DNA from: Skeletonema tropicum
Lineage: Eukaryota > Bacillariophyta > Thalassiosirophyceae > Thalassiosirales > Thalassiosiraceae
Length of the DNA stretch: 64,000 bases
Direction: 5' to 3'
Assembly (NCBI GenBank): GCA_037178625.1
Contig: CM074141.1
Location: 1,612,001 to 1,676,000 of the forward strand
Shown piece by piece: positions 60,901 to 64,000 of the stretch. The position numbers were made by a program, and so were the translations under genes. The notes beneath the pieces are model-generated. The model saw only the letters and a list, made by a program, of their open reading frames with translations. It searched no databases and was not told the origin of the DNA. Numbering within the stretch: position 1 is the stretch's first letter; the number at the start of each line of letters is the position of its first letter.

Positions 60901-63741
60901 CCACCCAACGAAGCTATATCAGATGACAATATATTAACAATGCGGTCTACTGATCTGGAGCAAGTTTGGGCTTTGATACGAAACGCTGATACGGAATGTG
61001 TTGATAAACTCCCAGCATCTGGAGTCGGGCTGATATTGCCAACACTCTTACACCCTTTGTCAGGAGAGCAGATGGAAGAGAATTACATGTCTTCTCGCCA
61101 TTTCTCATCGTTTGCAGAGAATTTGTGCAACTATTTGATTGCTTTGAGCGATAAAGTACCAGGAGAACTGTTGTTACCTCGCCTATTGAGATTACTTCAG
61201 ACATCGTCCGATCGAGTCAATATCACAGAACAATTGAGTAAAATCTTCCTCTCACGCCCGCTCATTGGAAAAATGTACTCTTCGTCTGGTGGAGAGTATT
61301 TCGTCTCAAAGATGTGCCGATTCTTGCTAAAACAGCTGTGTTACGAAGACGAGCCCAACGCAGCTATATTGGATCGGTCTACAGTGGGTGTGTTTTTCAC
61401 ATCACTACTTGCTCAGGACGATGTTGTTGGGACGTCAATTTGCTGTCATTACATCATTCCGCTCCTAATGGACAACCTCGAACTATGTTCGTATCGAAGC
61501 TGTGGCAATATGGTTGTGAAGTCATTGAAAAGTCTGCTCCCTTTCCTCCCAGAGGATGCTACTGGGGTTCTCATCTGCAAAAAGATTCTTCGAAAGGTAG
61601 TACCAAAGGTGTTGAGTCGCGGTACCTCAAGCGTAGATACTCAGGATGTTATACTCCTGACCGAATTGGTTGTACTCCTTCAGCACTGTCTTCGTCATCT
61701 AGACTCAAAGAATATTGTGAAAAACTTCTTCCGTACGAACTCCGGGTCAATATCTAACGTCTTGTCTTCTTCACTGACTTGGACATTATGTGGTGACACC
61801 GAAGAAGACAGAACATGTTATGCAGCACTTTTGAAAGAAGCGAGTGTTCTGGTTTGCAATATGTTTCAGCGGCTCGAAACCTTTCAACTATTTGATACAC
61901 TTCTCCCTCTTCTTGAGTCATTTTGTTGCCTTGTAATCGACTCTCATCTGACCGATGTTCTGAACGAAAGTGTTCTTCCTCGCGATGGCGACAAGAGGGA
62001 TGAAGTGCTCTCTCTTCCAGGTGTGGAGGAGACCAACGCAATTCTACGTGAAGCTTTGTTGGTTTGTGAAGAGGAAATGTTGAAAAGTAGCTGTCCATCT
62101 GTAGCTGAATTCCTAGCTTTTCTGAACCCACCGGAAAGAGATGCAAATGCAGGCAGAATTGACGAAATTACACCGACAGACCGTCGAGAGGATAGTGTCA
62201 GTGATGAGAAAGAAACAAAGTCGAAATCGGATGGGTTGGTCTCGTTCTACAAGAGCATATCTTTATCCAATAACAGGAAAGTCCGTGATGTATCCGATGG
62301 AGCATCGATTGAGATGTTGTCACCAAAAGAGCTCAATGTGCCTGACGAAGCAGTGGCAAAGAGCAGTGTCACGTCCATGAAAAAGTCTCGTCTTGTTCGA
62401 AACAACTCCTCTTATTCGCAAAAATCTACGGATGACCAAATGAACAGGAAGGTCAAAGATAAACTTGATTTAGTATGGCTGCTCGGTCTTCATAAACAAG
62501 ATAAAGAGGAGCGGATCAAGTACTCCTGGCGACCACGGATGATGCTTTCGGCAAAACTTGATGTTGAGAAGTCTTCTGAGAGCGATGATCCTGCCCATAT
62601 TGTTTGTATGGAGACAAATCGATCAGAAAGCCTATTAGCTAGTGGGACAAGCGATGGTGAACTACTTTTATTTGATTTGAGACGACATCCACCAGCTCTA
62701 TGCGCAAGGCATCGATTTCATCATGCTGAACAAGATAACGAGACTGCGAGACCTATTAGACAGGTGGGGTTCTTAGATGCAGGTAGACTTCTAGTTTGTG
62801 ATGGAGGCTTACATCTATTTGATGCTGAGAATCAATCTGTAGTCACCTCACTCTCCTCAAAGAATACATGTTACAGCGATCAAGAGAGCAAACAATGGAT
62901 GTGCGAAGACATACTAGCTTTCTCGTCATTCCCTTCCGGGACGGGATCGGCTGAAATCCTTTCCGGATCGATGTGTGATATCTCAGCTATTTCTTCAGCA
63001 TATCTTTTTGGAATTGATATGCGCTGTAGCCAAAGCATCACAAGCCGTAACTATGTCGCTCACTACAACCCCTCTAAACCTGATGCTTTGTTCAAAGGTC
63101 TCACCTGGAACACTGGCATAGTGACGAAAGAATACTCCCAGTCTGAAAAAACAAGCTCTCCGCTGGAACAGGGTTCTTCTTTTAATTTTACATGCTTGAC
63201 TTCACACTGTGGTGGAGGCGACTGGGTTTGTGTGGGGAGTAGCAGTGGGCATATTCATATCTTCGATCGACGTCGAGGGAAGTTGCTTGCTTGTTGGAGA
63301 GCGCATCAAAAGGCTGTTGTCTATGTCAAGTCAATATCTCGGTACAAAGTTATCTCAGCCTCTGCAGACAAGACTGCTGTGTTATGGAATATTTTGTCTT
63401 CTCCTCCACAAAAGATGTCATGTATATACAATATCCCTGGAAAAGAGCATTCGATGAATTTAGCCTGCCAACATTTTCGAGAGGATGGCTTGGTGTCTGT
63501 ACCCGATGGTGATCTCATTCTCTGCGCGGTCACCGGGAGAAAGACTGTATTCATGCCAATGACAGAAACACAATCCGACGAATACCCCTTGGAAGTCAAG
63601 GCTGATAGAATAGTGATGAGTGATTGCGAGGGCAACCCTATACCAAGTTCGGAGAAGCTGAAAGTAAGCTCTGTCGCGTTATTGCCTTGTCGTCAATTGG
63701 TACTGCTCGGCTGTGAAGGAGAAATACACGTCTGTCTCTGA
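57954..63741 (+). CDS. WDR81: WDR81-like BEACH/WD40 protein, one frame break
   Basis: The first frame (57954-60557) and the second (from about 60496) together give about 1,930 residues, close to the usual WDR81 length. Residues ~465-520 resemble a kinase-like segment (LALQLFHVVDFCHTRGITLG). The BEACH domain follows: NLAYLMMLNAAAGRTVG, PMLPWVSNFAGE, FRLTKGDDQLDHTYQN, EHYPDSMQKLYEWSPDEATI and HLWIDLTFGEALTGDRAVTE. A long helical middle leads to C-terminal WD40 repeats (SLLASGTSDGELLLFDLRR; WVCVGSSSGHIHIFDRRRG; YKVISASADKTAVLWNIL). WDR81 acts with WDR91 in endosome maturation and phosphoinositide control. The frame break between 60496 and 60557 is the only lesion in 5.8 kb. Confidence 0.85.
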
Positions 63742-63769
63742 TTAATGCGCGGAAATGTATGGCAAAGAA

Positions 63770-64000
63770 AGTCATTTTGTTGCCTTGTAATCGACTCTCA
63801 TCTGACCGATGTTCTGAACGAAAGTGTTCTTCCTCGCGATGGCGACAAGAGGGATGAAGTGCTCTCTCTTCCAGGTGTGGAGGAGACCAACGCAATTCTA
63901 CGTGAAGCTTTGTTGGTTTGTGAAGAGGAAATGTTGAAAAGTAGCTGTCCATCTGTAGCTGAATTCCTAGCTTTTCTGAACCCACCGGAAAGAGATGCAA
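63770..64000 (+). repeat. Start of a tandem duplication of the WDR81-like 3' half
   Basis: The last 231 bases are identical to 61916-62146, offset by 1,854 bp. The repeat unit thus spans 61916-63769, from within the coding region through the stop codon and 28 bp of 3' flank. The second copy runs off the window. It is either a recent tandem duplication or an assembly artefact. Confidence 0.9.

Noticed and set aside
1..64000. tRNA, rRNA or spliceosomal RNA genes
   Set aside because: I looked for tRNA-like B boxes and cloverleaf spacing while reading and found no convincing case; a covariance search would be needed to exclude them.

Overview
The window looks like nuclear DNA of a diatom, probably a centric one. 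This is inferred from several things: short spliceosomal introns with GT-AG ends, a predicted plastid presequence with a Phe at the cleavage site, many lineage-restricted Cys-rich proteins, SETD3/LSMT-type SET proteins, RING/Sel1/MYND and BEACH/WD40 proteins, and dense mobile-element debris. There are no operons or bacterial signals. Many open frames can be opened upstream with TTG/GTG, but starts given here are the first sensible ATG.

Layout: 0-1 kb, end of a decayed retroelement. 1.2-4.8 kb, a secreted Cys-rich gene, an isoprenylcysteine methylesterase-like hydrolase and a three-exon gene of unknown function. 4.9-8 kb, a degenerate repeat, an unresolved gene-like stretch and palindrome-rich element E1. 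8-11.5 kb, a frameshifted Cys/His-motif gene and a 5'-truncated LINE with a poly(A) tail and a perfect 60-bp target-site duplication. 11.9-16.6 kb, a MITE, a coiled-coil/acidic protein and a three-exon reprolysin-like metalloprotease. 17.3-21.6 kb, a CCCH-repeat gene, a MITE, a CCCH-repeat remnant and the second secreted Cys-rich gene. 22.4-23.4 kb, nested inverted-repeat elements and a G-tract minisatellite. 24-26 kb, a SET protein. 26.95-29.82 kb, a complete but decayed Tc1/mariner-like transposon with a second gene. 30-38.9 kb, several host genes including a mucin-like membrane protein and another SET protein. 39-43.2 kb, a MITE, the largest CCCH-repeat gene and a Golgi glycosyltransferase. 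43.3-44.1 kb, a foldback element with a hairpin nested in it. 45.8-49.9 kb, a METTL21-type methyltransferase, a plastid-targeted protein and a broken RING/Sel1/MYND gene. 50.1-51.5 kb, a Penelope-like retroelement fragment followed by a hammerhead-ribozyme-like fold. 51.9-55.4 kb, a broken SET gene and two more CCCH-repeat genes. 55.55-57.75 kb, palindrome-rich element E2 and a larger inverted-repeat element. 57.95-63.74 kb, a WDR81-like BEACH/WD40 gene whose 3' part starts to repeat at the window edge.

Three things stand out. First, E1 and E2 share one scaffold and the same termini, but their four internal palindromes have been exchanged together: three base pairs per stem are swapped in a compensatory way at every position. 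Second, a hammerhead-like ribozyme lies just 3' of a Penelope-type reverse transcriptase. Third, a gene family with a shared N-terminus (DDVGALIYREVQLRKAEA) and 25-residue C-x4-C-x9-C-x2-H repeats has four members and one remnant here, and most of them have been cut short inside or just after the repeats.

Many otherwise good genes carry single-base frame breaks. Without reads I cannot separate pseudogenes from uncorrected assembly indels.
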